The notes beneath the pieces were generated by a model. That model saw only the letters and a list, made by a program, of their open reading frames with translations. It ran no database searches and had not been told where the DNA came from. A stretch of DNA of 64,000 bases from Luidia sarsii (taxonomy: Eukaryota > Echinodermata > Asteroidea > Paxillosida > Luidiidae), in contig OX465105.1 of the NCBI GenBank assembly GCA_949987565.1, positions 3,004,496-3,068,495 on the forward strand. The letters are read 5' to 3'. Shown here piece by piece: positions 31,801 to 46,800 of the stretch (positions within the stretch are counted from its first letter, which is position 1; the number at the start of each line of letters is the position of its first letter). A program made the position numbers and the translations under genes.

Positions 31801-34800
31801 GTGCCAGGATGAGGTTCGCATGTGAAGAACAAACCGCCTGAATTCGACCATTGAGTCACTGGCTCGTCTCACTACTACAACACTCAGTCCCGCTAGAGAT
31901 TGCACACAAAAAACACATGCATGTAATGACCACACAAACTTTACACGAAGTTATCACAATTGTGCATACATGCACACACTGTATGCAATTTCAACATGTA
32001 AAGTAGGATTGTAAAGCACATATCACATGTCTTGTACATCATAACATAACAATAATATTGCATGTGATTCAATGAGGTTTTGCCCTACAGGTACTTGGTG
32101 CATGATTACTGATTAGCACTGCATGCTCAGTGCTTTGCCCGATTGCTTGCTGAAAAAACACAGGCAGCTTTGGTAGGATTCAAACCCAAGACTCCTGCTT
32201 TCTAGGTCTTGACCACTGAGCTGGTCAAGGTTGTGTGCTGTGCATTACATGTAGATTCTTATTATAACAGTGGGTACCGGATTGCATCAAAGATCTACCG
32301 GTACATATGTGTAATATGCACACACATAGACAAACTGTGTGCGTGTACATACGTGTACAGTGTGGGAAATAATACGTCATAGTAAGTAATACAGAACTTA
32401 GATTCTTTCGACGCGAGTGATTTTTATTTTTAGAGGTGAAATGCCCTCCCGAGATCTCATTCAGTATTGATCAGCATGTGCATGAGCATTGCATTTCAAA
32501 GCTCACACAAAGTCTTAAGCCCACATGATTTACGGTATAAAAATGTATTGATAAAAATTAATAAGTGTACATGTACATGTACATGTACATGGTGATGTAC
32601 AATTGTATACCGGTAATTATATAGTAATCCTTGCAGTGTTTGAAAGTGACAAAAGAAATCTATTTTGCAGTTCCATTGAGCGAAGAAGGGTGTTTATTCT
32701 TGATCAATGAAATAGTAGGGAACAAAGTACATGTATGTACAGTGTATCATAGGTAGGTACACATACAGCATCCTGTACGATATGTGTTCACTGCACAATG
32801 TACACAGTACTTGTACATTTATGTGTGTTGTACATGTACGTATACTGTGCAGTACTGCCAGAAAGAATCTGGAATGTGTCACGGCTGTCTGGAAAAGTGG
32901 TTCTCATTTCAGGTGACTTACTGGAGGCTGCTGGCTAGCCCACAAACTTACCACAGGAATTTGAGCATTCTTTAGAGGAGAGAAGGAGGGAGATGTTTGC
33001 CCACCATTTCCCAGAATACCTAGATCCAAGATCGCTTGTGGCTGGGACCTCTGATTGTTGCCAATAAATGGCTTACATTGTACATGCTGCAAATTGTGTG
33101 CTGACCGGAATGCCATACATTTTCATAAAGTTTAAAATACAAAACTACTATGTACAGTACTGTACCTTTCAGAAAGCTCCTAATAGTCCTAAGAGCATCT
33201 ACATGTACTGTACATGTTTTACATTTGCATTTTGCTCATTTAATTTGCAACATTTTTGAAACTTCGTTTTGGTAATTTTTCTGGTATACTGTACAATGTA
33301 CTGTACTGTACAATGTACAAGCTGAACAATGGAGTCATTTTCCCTGAACCAATTTACATTAGAACATCATCATACATGTACATGTTAGTTAAATCTTGTG
33401 TGTACTTGTACACTTTCAACCAGGCAGAGTTGCATGAAAGTTGTTTGGCATTGAAAGAGAGGGAGGGGGGGTCCCGATATTTCATTTCTAGCAGGGAAAA
33501 TCCGCGATACAATGCGGAGATTGGGAAATAATCCTCGGATAAACGCGTTACTGGGTCGTGTCATACGACCATTGGACCGTGGAATTTCTGGAGGGTCCGG
33601 GTTTGTCCCAAAGTTTTTTGACGCGATGTTTACTCCAAGTTGCTTTTGTCATTTTTGCTTTTGTTGGCCCTGCAGTGTCGGTGTACAATGTAAACACGTT
33701 TGCACAATAGCCCGCTATGTGGACTTGTTGACGTGATGAAATTCATAACTGCACTTATGCAGTGCGTCATATGTGTGTACCGTACTTTACTGTAGAATGT
33801 ACATGTACATGTACTTTTGCAGTGTACATACCGGTAATGTGTACAACTGTGCACGTTACAATGTGTAATCTGCTGATCATGAATTGTACAGTTACAGTGT
33901 GTACATGTACATGTACATGTGCATGTGAACATTCTTTGACTTTGCACAGAACATTTGCACGTTCACATGTACAGTTCCACACAGTCCCAACCCCCCTCCC
34001 CCTTAACAACACACCCCAAAAGTTAGTTTGGCCAACCAATTTGATCAGCCAATCACACTAGCAGTGTAGGGGCCTACTCATTTCAATGTAGATCATGTAC
34101 TGTATGTGACATGTACTCGTACATGTGGAAAGCTCTCTTTCTGTCTTATGGTTGAAACTTGAATGCTTAGTTCTGACTGGTGTCCCCACCTTGGCAAAGA
34201 CTAGTCAACTGTTTGAGAATGCCACCATCTAAGGGCTGGATAGATGAGATGGTACATGTACTAGTACTACAGTATGTAAAGAGTGCTGGTACATTTGTAC
34301 ACTGTACATGTACATGTACAGTACATGTACAATTGTACATAAAAAGTACATACGTGTACAGTGTACGCAAAACCTGAGGTCTCGGCTTCAAATCTTGGTC
34401 CAGTCAACGTTTTATTTGCCATTTTCCAAATTTTTCAAAAGTCGCCCTACATGTATATGCTAATTTTTACTACCACAGACAGACAAAGTTCAAAAGGTCC
34501 GCTAGGATCAACACTCGGGCCCTCCTAATGTATCAGATTTACATTTTGGTTATTTTAGTTAGCACTTGAGCAGTTAACAATAACATCATTTTTGCATATT
34601 ATTCTAGTGCATGGACATATGTAACACCCTATAGATGCACATCATGCACCATCTGAGAAATGATAGTTGTGCTTTTTTATCTGCGCCAGTATTTAAGTGC
34701 AAAACTAGCCCCCTTTCAAGTTCAAGGCAAGCGCATCATCTATTGATTCAGTTGCTGGTCTGAATCCCCAGTCTGTCTGTCCCTCCGAGATCACCGATGA

Positions 34801-37800
34801 CCTCATCACTCACCAGCCCCATCATCACTTTGGGAATGCAGCCGTGAATGTGTCATCTGTTGGTAACGATCTGATCTGATCTCTGAGGCAACTGCTGCGC
34901 ATGCCAGGGCCTGTGGCAATTGGCAATTGGTGCAGTATCGGGGTGTTTTTACTCCTGTAGGCCCGTGATGTTCCCCTCTGCGTCTGCTTTGGCTGGGTCT
35001 CGACCTTCCTCTCTCCAAATTCCAGGTGTATTTAGACAGGATGAGGAGGGGGAGGGGAGGGGATGTGACTCTCATGAAAGGTGCTAAATATAGGTGACTA
35101 AGGGCAGCCTCACTCACCTCTGTTTTCCCCTCCGCTTAGTTCTGAAAAGATTCAATATTCACCCAGATCAAGTTTAGTAACCAGTCTGACAGGAAAACAA
35201 GGGCACAATTTCATGTGTTTTTATAAGCATAGGGATCTCACAAATTTACAGTAGAACTGGAAGGTATGATTTCTCAGTCTACCAGCGCTCTTATCATCTG
35301 AGCTATCCAAATAGTCAACTAGTCTTTGCCGCGATGGGGCGGCAGTCAGAAGCAATTCAACCATTAACTGCCATCTCCAGGGATGACACCACCGCTTAGA
35401 TTAATTCAGATGCAAACAACCAATTGTTGTAAACATGGTTACAGCAGTTTAAGAACATGGTAAATAATAAAATATATAATAAAATATAAATGACATGTAC
35501 ATCAAATAATTTAGGCGGACAGAAGAGAGAAAAAACACTTCCTAGTCACATACATGTACTATGCTGTAAATAAACCATTTCCACCCCAAACCCTTTCCTA
35601 CCCATTTTTTTTTTACTTGTGTTACACTCCATCTTCTAGTCAGGAAAGAAGTTAAGAATTTTTAGTGTGTGGATTTTTTTTCCTACCCCGATGAATTCCG
35701 CTGGACAGGATTTTGAAACTCATTAAAATATTTTCCAATTCCTTCCCAAATAGTCAACTGGTCTTTGCCGGGATGGGGCACCAGTCAGAAGCATTTAACC
35801 ATTAACTGCCGTATATCTTCAGGGATCACACCCCCACTTTCATTCAGATGCAAACAACCAATTGTACATACGTAAACCTGGCTACAGCAGTTCAGGGATC
35901 ACACAAAAATGGATGCAGCTTTTTTTAAAATCAAATGCCCTTATATTGTCTCAGCACTTGGCAATGTTTTGAACACACCCAGTATTCTGATCCAGTACTC
36001 AGTGTGAATTTCCAAAAAAAAATCATCGTGCAGTTTAACTGCACACCAAGCGTCCAATGATTTACGCTCGCATTCCAAGTATGTCATCTGTACTAGGGTC
36101 CACCATAATCCCATCTGCTATGATTTACGACAGTCTGGGAGGCGCAGCACCAAAGGCATCCTTTTAAAGGGCTGTTTGTCTGCAGTCGGACTTGAACTCC
36201 GCGTATAATTGATGAGCGCTTTCGCAGACAGTGGTCCAGCACTGGTACTGAAAACCAGCCGCTAATGAAATAGACCTAATGGGTGTACGACTGTACGTGT
36301 ATGCATGCATTTATTTGCAGCGTAGGTTGGTAGACTTAAGTCTTCCTTGCTGAAAGACGATCAACAAGCAGCTTGTGAGTTGAGTTGGTCTTTCTTGGGG
36401 TTTGGAGTTGATTAAAAATCATGTCTCCTTGGTCTAAAACAAATGATTCTATGTGCAAATTGTGCATACATGTACTTAAAGGCCCTATACATGTGTACAA
36501 CATTGGTACAGGTAACTACATGTAGGTCAAACGATTGCCACAGTTTAGTTTGTGTGTTAAATCATTCAACATTCCTGCAAAGGTTTGAGCTCAAATGGTG
36601 ATCTGAGAAAGTAGAAAAAGGTAAAAAAAAGTCACAGTTTTTGCACCGTTCTGTAGTGTAAGATTATGACTTGCGAGTAATAAACTTTTTGTCGATGTTT
36701 GAGTGAAGATTTCTCGAGAAGTACAGTATCCCAGATCGTAAGATTTCAACATGAGGATTCTATCATGACCATCTACAAACTAGAAGTGTAAATTAGAAAG
36801 AAATCTGTGGACATCAATGTTTTCCGATCTTCCCAATGTTGTATTGGGCCTCTAAAGTAATACTAAAACCTTCCGAACAGCTCACTGACTGACGGTAAAT
36901 GTTCCAAAGCCAAATCTGAATTATTTAGAGAGCCTGCCGTTTCTATTCTAGCAACACCTGGTTCCAAGGTATTCTGCCTTCCACACTCTCAGTGGATGCC
37001 AAATAATCTCCTCAAAGAACTGCCATTTGGATCGTGACTCAAATCACAATTTCTAGTAGTCAGATCGGAGCATTTTCACATGAAAAATAATAATAATTTT
37101 GATTCAAAAATCAAAAATTGAATCGCAGTTGTGGAAGTGTGGAATCCTCTATGGTGGCACTGAGTCATTGTTAATGGCCATATGTGCACCTGGGTAAGTT
37201 TAAAACTCATACCCCTGGGTATACAAACACTAATTAAAACTTGTCACTCCACAGATAGGTAGTCCTCGATAACCCCTGAAGGCGATATTTCATTCCTCTT
37301 GGAACCCCCCCCCCCACAAATAAATCATAGCCCCCTCCCCCCCCCCCACTGTGACCATATTACTGGAGCAATTTTCCCCCTGCAGGTTTGGCATGTGGTG
37401 AAGCCTTTCCTCTCTCTTCCCTTCCCTTCCCTTCCCTTCCCTCTCTCCATCCACCGGCCCATTTCACCAGTCACTGGTGCTGCTGTGAGCACTGTAAATA
37501 AAAACCCGTATTGCCGGATTGTCGCTGCACTTGTACGTCATGCATGGCTCGAGCTCAGGGAATACAAAATTTGACTACACAGTTGATATTGAATTGCAGT
37601 CAAACGGTCACGGGTGAGAGGAATGTTGCCCGGGCCAATGCTGCTTTGAGTTTAATGGGTTTTCTAGCAGTCTGCAGTGTGCACAGGTTCTTACCACGTC
37701 GTCTTTTCTATCCCCTGTGCCGACCGACCAGGCACACACTGGATAATTTGTCAGTTGCAACAACTTTCAAGGTGAATGACGCACAACCATTTAGGTGAAG

Positions 37801-40800
37801 TTAAAGTGATACATACAAAATTGTTGCAAACTGCTTACTGATTAAAATTACCAAAATGCAAATCTCCAAATTTAGTGGGCCTGATGTTTCAATCCAAGCA
37901 GGACCTTTCACAAAGGCAGGGAAAGGTCTGCCTTTGAGAAAGGTCCTGCTAGGACAAAACAGATACAAGAAGGAAGAGGGTACAGAGTGAATAGGACGTA
38001 GATGAAAAACAAAGAGGAAATCTGGTAGGGTGAGATCAAAGGGAAGGGCAGGGAGTAGGGTAGGGGTTAGTGAGAAGAGGGGGAAAGGTCAAAGAGAGGA
38101 GTGTTGAAATGAAATGAAGTTGTTGAAATGCTTACAAGGACACAGTGTGGACAGTTTTCCTCCAACAAATATGCACAGTAAACAATACACATTACATGTA
38201 CAAGTACTTTGCTAACTAAAAACTGTGTCAACATTTGTGACCAGGACTTTCACATAATGTTCAAAGGTCAAGACTTTTGATTCAGCAAGACCTCAAGAGA
38301 GGTCCCACTGGAATTGAAGCATACATGGTTTGTAGAATTGAATTGTCAGTAGCAGAACTTTGAGAACTTTTACAAATAAAAGTTGGCCTACACATGTACA
38401 TGTACCCTTTAATTCAGCCAGGAGCCTTGTGCAATAATTAGCATATAAATTGGACAAAGTTGTTTGGATACTTTGCAAGTTGAAATGTGCAAGCGCAGTG
38501 CATACGATTTCATCCAATTTCATCTAGATGTGTGAGCTCACTGATACGTAAACATTGTCTTGACACACTAATTACGTAGAAGTGGCACTTCCAAAAGAAC
38601 CATCTCATTCGGCCAGAAAGTGTGTCTCAAACAAAAACAAGAAAGTGTTTGACGCTGGCAATTTGGCAAAGTCACACTTCATGCTTCAATGGATGCTGTA
38701 CGTGTACATAACTTGAATTTTCATTGGACCACTACTGAACATACATGCGTCACTATGCATGTGTTGTGTACCTGCGCGCACCATGTGTGCATGGACGTAA
38801 TGCACGTACACTGCACATGCTTGGGCTAAGGTCAGTTCATCTGCTTCTTCGTGAAATCCCTGGTTCCCGCGCAGGCCAGGGTAGCTGGAGGATTTTGTTG
38901 GGATACTACAAGAGATCTTGTTCTCGTACGCTGTACAACCCCGTTATTAAAACAATCTGTTGGTGTACAGTTGAAAGGTTTAAGGTATGGGTGGAATTTC
39001 TGAGTGGACAGATAACGTGCATCAGAAATTTGCGAATGCCTTTGAGATTGATTCATCTCCTTGTACATTATTTGTTTGCTTGGCCTGACGGATATTATGT
39101 GCAGAGATTTGACTGCTGCTGCAGCTCTTTCTTTTTGTTTGTGAATGATTGATGGTGATGATGGTGATGATGGTGGTGATGGTAATGATGGTGAAGATGG
39201 TGACGATGGTGATGATGGTGGTGATGGTGATGATGATGATGGTGATGATGATGGTGATGGTGATGTTGGTGATGATGGTGATGGTGATGGTGATGTTGGT
39301 GATGACAGTGGTGATGGTGATGGTGATGGTGATGGTGATGTTGGTGATGACAGTGGTGATGGTGATGGTGATGATGATGGTGATGGTGATGGTGATGACA
39401 GTGGTGATGGTGATGGTGATGGTGATGGTGATGGTGGTGATGACAGTGGAGATGGTGGTGATGATGGTGATGGTGATGGTGATGGTGATGGTGATGGTGA
39501 TGATGATGGTGATGGTGATGATGGTGGTGGTGGTGATGGTGATGCTGATGGTGATGATGATGATGATGGTGATGGTGATGGTGATGATGGTGGTGGTGGT
39601 GATGCTGATGGTGATGATGATGGTGATGGTGATGGTGGTGATGACAGTGGAGATGGTGATGGTGATCGTGATGTTGGTGATGACAGTGGTGATGGTGATG
39701 GTGATGGTGGTGATGACAGTGGAGATGGTGGTGATGATGGTGACGATGATGATGGTGACTTCGATGGTGACAATAACAAAGATGATAACAATGATGATTC
39801 CAATGTCAATGATGGCGATAATGATGATGATTCAAATACATGTACATGTAGAAAACAAATTTAAATGAAACATGTCATGCAAACAGCTCAGTGCCGCTGT
39901 GTAAGCTAACCTTGTTGCGGCAAAAGCTTTCAAATACTGAAACTAAGCGACATAAAAATCCTGCAAATTGTTTACCGTCTGACGTACATGTAAATGACTC
40001 AAAATTGAGAGACCCCAAAAATTCAGCAGGTCGGGTCCTCTGTGCATACATTGTTGTACATTACTTTAATCGTAGGTCCTATAAATTTATGCACGTGTGT
40101 AATGTATCTTTAATGGCATCATGTTTCTGCCGATGATTACCTCTGAGTGCCAAGCCAGAAGGTGAGATCTATGCACAAGTAAATATTTCTGAAGTGTCAT
40201 CAGAGGGAATGGTGGTGACACCCACCCCCATTTCCAAAGTGGTAGAGTCCCAACACCACCAGTCCACCACCACCACCAGCGCTGTGGCATGGCATAGCAG
40301 GCACCAGTCCGAGACACCAGTGACCGTACCATTGTTCATATATGGGCATGACAGCGGGGTGCCTCCAGACACTCCTGGCAGCCTGGCTGGGAGGACTCCT
40401 GTCTTTACTTTGCCCCGGTGTTTATTTGAAACAGCTCCCCTACCCTCATTACAAGCCTGGACAAGGATACCCTTACCCAATTCTCACAACCTTGGAACAC
40501 ACCAACACTCAAGTAGGCCGTTCCCCGAAGGAAAGTCCCGGAAAAATTGTGAGCCAATCTTGTACAATCTTGCCCTCCGCTCTCTCTCTCTTTTTCTCCA
40601 AGAGGAGAAAGGAATTTGAGTAACGTCTTGGCTGCTAGTCTTGTGGTCGCCCTTGGTATTTGTTCCTTGTCGCATTGGACTTGCCTGTTGGTACTCATGT
40701 AGTAGAGTCATGATTCTGGTATCGCTGCTATAGAGAGAGAGGGGTGTGGTCTGTGCTAGTGGTGTGGATTGCTGTTAAAGTCTTGGAGCGTGTACTGGCA

Positions 40801-43800
40801 GAAGCTTATCTCTCTCGTTAACTCTTTGGTGAGTGTTTGAACTTTCTTTTGCACTAATTTGCAGTGTATTTTGTTATGTAAATCTCCACTTCACATTCTG
40901 AATTGGAAGTTAATAATAACATTATTGTAATAAATAGCACTTACATGTATGAACTGACCAGTTGGGAAGGGTAGCAGTACATACATGTACATTGATAAGT
41001 TTTCCTAACAATAACTTCTGCGTCATACATGTACATGTACACTGTACATGTAGCTGCATCTGGTGAAGTAGTTGCTGCTAGTGCTACGAATTTACAAGAA
41101 CTCAGTACATTCTTTCCAAATGTTTAGCCCATCTGTTGTTATCATTCAGTCATAAGTTAGACTGAAGCCGCATTTCCACTGGACTAAAATTTAACCGAGA
41201 CAATGGTTAAATTTCCAATGGTCAAATTTGACCACCGTTCCCACTTGGACTTTTGTGTCAGTCAATTTAACAGAGACAATGATTTAAGTACGGTAACCAA
41301 GCTGGCAAAAACTATTTGTGCACAGTGCATGTACATGTACGCCGAGTCGTGCTTTACCGAGTGGTGCATTTCCACTGGACTAATCGGCTCGGTTAAACTT
41401 ACCTGGTCACTTTTACTGGGCAGAGGTTGGCCGGTAAAAGTAACCATTAAGCGAGAGGAAATTTAACAGGGCCGTTTCAACTGGACTTAAAATTGGAAAA
41501 ATAACCATGGTCTCGGTTACTTTGACCAAAATAAGTCCAGTGGAAATGCGGCTGAACACAGTTACATGTACATGTACATGTATCTTGACACAGATCCTCA
41601 GATTGGCAATGATTGAGGGTGGTACATGTAGCAACTGCTGATTATGATCTGATGAAGTACAGTCTAGTTGTTGCTACAAAAGCTTAAAATTCTTTCCCAC
41701 TGGTTACCTTCAAGTAGGCCTATGTTCATAATTTGTGTACATAATACCAGCGTATACTAGCCTGTGCATGTACATGTACATGTACAGTCAATATAGCAAC
41801 CAACCTGATCTTGACACTGTCACTTCAGAGATTGTGGGGTATTTATATTCTGTTTGTCACCTTGTGCAATGGTTGGGAAAGGCACACATACCTAGCCTGC
41901 TTGTCATCAGTGGTGTGCCTGAAATACATGTAACCCAGAGGCTTCATGCTTTGAAAAAGATTACATGTATGATGTACATGTACATGTACATGTATGTACT
42001 GTATCACAGCCATTGTCTATTAAACTTCTTGTATGATCTACATGTACATGTAGGACTGTGAAAATCTGCACATGTACACTTTACATGTTTGTACATTTAC
42101 CTAGTGCACACTTGCTAATACATGTACTACATGTGACGTGTACAGGTGTACATGTACATACATGTTCAGGTGTACATGTACATGTACATGTGTACATGTA
42201 CACGTACAGGTGTACATGTGCAGTAGATGTGTATGTGTGCATACAAGTACAGTGTACGTATGCGCATGATGTGAACATTCTCATGAACATGTAGTTCACA
42301 TGTACATGTATGTATGTATACGCTATACTGTACAGTATACATGTACATGTACATTATACACATCTTTTATATGTACCGGTACATGTATATGACCTCACTG
42401 ACCTGGGTCACTTTGCCTGCAGAGTGAAAAACAAGCCGCTGTTTACAAACATCCAGGGGCTGTGGAACTGTGTTATGGCTGGCCCCTCCTCAGGAATGGA
42501 GGGTGGGGTTGAGGACCTAAGAGACAACCAGCCCTCTGAAGTAGCCCAAGGGTACCTGTCTATGGGGTTATTTCATGTCTCCTGACACCAGTATGGGGGT
42601 ATTGTGGTTCCATTATACAACACTGTACTGTGTGTGTATGAAGAACAGTGCATGTACTTTACTTATTTCTTTGTGCTTGAATGAGTGATGTGTTTACGGC
42701 AATCTATTATGTATGGTATGGACACATGAATGCAAGTTTTCAAGTGATAGTCTGCTATCTTGCATTGGTAAGAAAGTACTTGTAAAGAAAGGATGTCCTA
42801 GTATCCTATCCCATGAATTACTATCATTATACATGTAGCATAGGGGATGTGCCTTATTCACAGAACCACACAAGGATGTACATTGTAAGGTGGCCAGTTT
42901 CTTTCAACCTTTGCCTTTCAACCTTCCCCCACCCCCAGATATAAAGAGAACCAGGTACCTGTTTGTTGCTGGCTGGAAAGAGAGAGTTTTCCATATTAAT
43001 TGTCCAAGTTTTGCTTGTTCGCTCACATGAGTCAGTTAGCAAATTTTGTGTTGAAGTAAATATAAAGAAAAAATTGGCAAACTGCTCACTAACTAAAATG
43101 ACCTACATTAAGGCTACAATAGAGAAATCTCAAAAGTTAGAGGGCCTGATATTTTTATCCTAGTAGTACATTCTCAAAGGCAAAGTGCTATTGAGAAAGG
43201 TCCTGCTAGGATCGAAATGTCAGGCCCTCTAACCTTTGAATTGTTTGTGTTGCACAGCTAAAATGACAACTCGTCTGTTAACACCAGATTAGAAATTGAA
43301 TGTCAGTCCATAGTGTAGATCATGACCGAGTCAACATGATATCTAAAAGTGCTGAATTTTTTTTAGACACGATAGAGCATTCGGGTGAACCTTTGGAACT
43401 ACAGTATACACAATGCATGCTGTGCACTGTGCTGAACTACATGTACATGTACATGTACTGTATATTGTAAGTGTACCGTACATGTACAGTAGGCCTACTG
43501 TAGACCATGTACATGTACCAGTGGAAAGATGGGGATGATTCTTCCTCATCCAAGGCTGATCTTTATCCACCAAACGCCGACCTTAACCTGAAGACCAAAT
43601 GCTGATGGGAGACAATTCAATCTATGTGTCTGGTATGCGACCTTCCCTTGCCCCTGAAATGTGCAGATAAATCATGATCATGGGATGTATCTAGTTATCT
43701 CTGCGTGGGGGGAAGTACCGGTACAATCAGCGTGTTTCTACTGAGCACACGCTAACACCCGTTATTTCTTACCCACTATATTCCGGATGTCGGTGATCCG

Positions 43801-46800
43801 GATCACCGACAAACGCCTGTTTCTACTCAGTACGGAAAAGGCGGGTGTCGCCCACAATCGACCTTCGTCGAGGGTAGACCGGACGTGCGGAATGAATCGG
43901 GTCACGCCACAGGTCAAAGCAATGAATTCACTACTTCTGTTGCATTTCCGGTACACCCGGCAACCAGCCACCGCGTGTGTTTCTACTGCGAGTGTGACCC
44001 GAAGACACCCGGCAAGATCCACCTCAATAGGTGGTTGTTGGTGAACGTTTGGTTGCCGGATGACGTTCGGAAAATTAGACGCCCGGTTGTGTTTCTACTG
44101 GACACTCCACCCAGAAACACCCGAAGACGCACGGAGACACCCGGCAACCTTTCGTCAGTAGAAACACGCTGATTGTGTCTCTCTGCTCACAGTCACAGCA
44201 TCCAACTTCCAAGGTTTTGTTTTTCTTCAAAAATTGGATCCTGTGAAAAATTGGATTATAGTTTAGTCCATGCAGTTGCCCTGTGCCTAATTATGCGGTT
44301 GCGGTGGCAAGCTGAAGTGAACCAGGCTGGAAAATGCTGACATTTGGGCAACTAAAGCTAGCATCTCTGGAATGTGGCATCCATGCATTGAAATTACCAT
44401 AACTTACATGTACATGTACATGTAGTGATGTACATGTACGTGTAGCCGGTAGGTGGCTTTTAATGGGGCCTCAACCTTGAGTTAACATGTACATGTACAT
44501 TGTACGTGTACATGTACGTGTACATGTACTGTACGTTGGTGCATGGCACATGTATTTTGTGTTAGTGTACTGTTATGGTCTGTACATGATAGAACTTTTT
44601 TTAGAAAAGATACTACATGTACATGTACATGTAGCCGGTACATGTAGGTGGCTTTTAATGGGGCCTCAACCTTGAGTTAACATGTACATGTACATGTACA
44701 TGTACATGTACACATACATGTACTGTACGTTGGTGCATGGCACATGTATTTTGTGTTAGTGTACTGTTATGGTCTGTACATGATAGAACTTTTTTAGAAA
44801 AGATACTACATGTACATGTACTAGCCCCTATCGTACAGTGCACAGCAAATACATGTATACATGTGTACAATGCACAAGGTCTTTCCATGTGCACTATCTA
44901 AACATTCCAGTCTATGCCCATGATGATGTACATTGTACATGTACCTACCTACATGTACAGTATGTACCCACCTACATGTACTGTTCATGTACATAGGGTT
45001 CTTTGCAAAGAGTGAGTGGTCACTGGTAGATATTTGGAGGTTATTCAACCACTGGTTGAAGGCAACCGAGTGATAGAAAATGTCCACTTGATCACTTGGT
45101 GCGTCTTCAGCTGACAGTTTGCATTGAAGTACTGTACACAATGTTTACCCCTCCATGGTTTGCCTCACCTTGCTTCAAGGAGAATGCAGTTCATTGGGGT
45201 CTTTGTCTTTCCCAATGCACAATGTATACAGTCTAGACTGTAAGTGTAAGCATGTTCATGTACTGTACAACAGTACATGAACATAAGATGGATTACTCTG
45301 AGCAAAAGGTGAAGTACACACTGGACGCTATTTTAGTCAACAACGGAATCTGTCGTTTGCTTTCGGTGCTCCGGAAATGACGCGAGAGAGTCACAAACAA
45401 TCAAAAAGATACAACTTTGGATGCGTGAACAGAATGTGATAACTTTTGGTGTGATGTGACCACGAAATGGAGAGAATGTGTGCGACTTTGCTAACTAAAA
45501 TGGCGTCCAGTGCGTACTTCATCCGGATGCGTGTGATCTCGCAAGAGTAGGCTATCTTGCGCGCAAGCATGCTATACATGTACATGTAAGATCTTTGATG
45601 TACACGTACCGTACCTGTACATGTGTGTGTACATGTACATGTGATGTATATGTACATGTACCGGTATGTACATGAAGAGTGTATATGTACATGTACATAC
45701 ACCGTACATGTACATGTATAATGTTCATGACCTCATTTGACCTGTAGCCAAAGGCTTCCTCACCCAAGAGACTCATCTTGTGCAAAAGTTTTCAACCGGA
45801 ATAATCTCTACCTGGCTTGATAAATTTAATGCGATTTTGCACACTCCCCCATGGGGATGGATAACATTATATAATCAGAGAGGTTCCGTTGAGTACAATT
45901 CGCGATACGGATGCACATGTGTACATGTATTCTCAGGTTCTTAATGGTATGCAACACCTACCATACTCGCTACTCCTCTTTACATTCTGCCCATACCGTA
46001 CATGTACACGACTACAAGTACATTGTAGATGTAGAGTCTGAGTGTATATGTACATGTATGTACAATATGTACATGTAGCTATGCAAATTTATGTACGTTC
46101 ATGCCTGTGTACTAAACATTCAAAGTGTGTTGAATAAGGCGTATGGGAAATCTGAATTCCGTTTGGCTTACATAATACATGTACACGTACATATGTAGGC
46201 CTACTCTAGGTGTATGTACTGTACGTGTATGCGCAATTCAATGCTATGCCCACAGCCCACCTCTACCTACCGGTACATGTACAATAACATGTACATGTAC
46301 ACTACACATGTCAGTCTACAGTACTGTACATTGTGTACATTGTACAGTGTACATTTATTTATTTGGATGGCTGAAGTGGTTAGAGCACTGCTACCAGTGT
46401 CTGGCTTCAAATGACTTTTGTTTTCAGGTGTTTTTTTCCCTTTAAGAAATGTCTAGCCTGGATCGAAACATGTGGTACAGTCATTGTGAAAGTGAGAAAT
46501 GAAATCCAATGAGCGTTTTGCGCCATTCAATGTATGATTAGCATAGCATGCTCAGTGCTTTGCTCGAATGCCTGCAGGATAAAAGATGTATGCAACTTAG
46601 GCACGCACGTGTTTTTTGTTTGCCCATCCTTGTAGACCGACTGCTGGCCGATTTGGAGGCCTCCACCTCCCAGTTCAAATCGCCGGGGGTCAAGCCCAGC
46701 CCCACCCCGCCCAACAGCGTCCACTCCACCCCTGGGCCCCCAGCCCCACCCAGTGACACGCCCAAGTCGCCCGTCTCGCCCATCTACTCGGAGATCCCGG

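Larger units (their letters stand above)
28860..46620. repeat. PXN intron 1, saturated with ACATGT/TGTACA microsatellites
   Basis: The self-complementary word ACATGTACATGT occurs in dozens of short runs, for example 29655-29690, 32566-32592, 33900-33922, 34300-34332, 42120-42370, 44400-44540, 44670-44715, 45570-45720 and 46280-46360. Outside these runs the intron carries small transposons listed separately and no exon of another known gene that I can recognise. Confidence 0.85.

Noticed and set aside
39145..39868. Long Asp-Gly, Met-Val and Ser-Pro frames on both strands
   Set aside because: Trinucleotide microsatellite; all frames are open by composition, with no splice or start context.
40194..40619. 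141-codon frame in PXN intron 1
   Set aside because: No family resemblance, low-complexity start, overlapping frames of similar length on the other strand. An alternative first exon ending near 40830 (TTTG|GTGAGT) is conceivable but unsupported.
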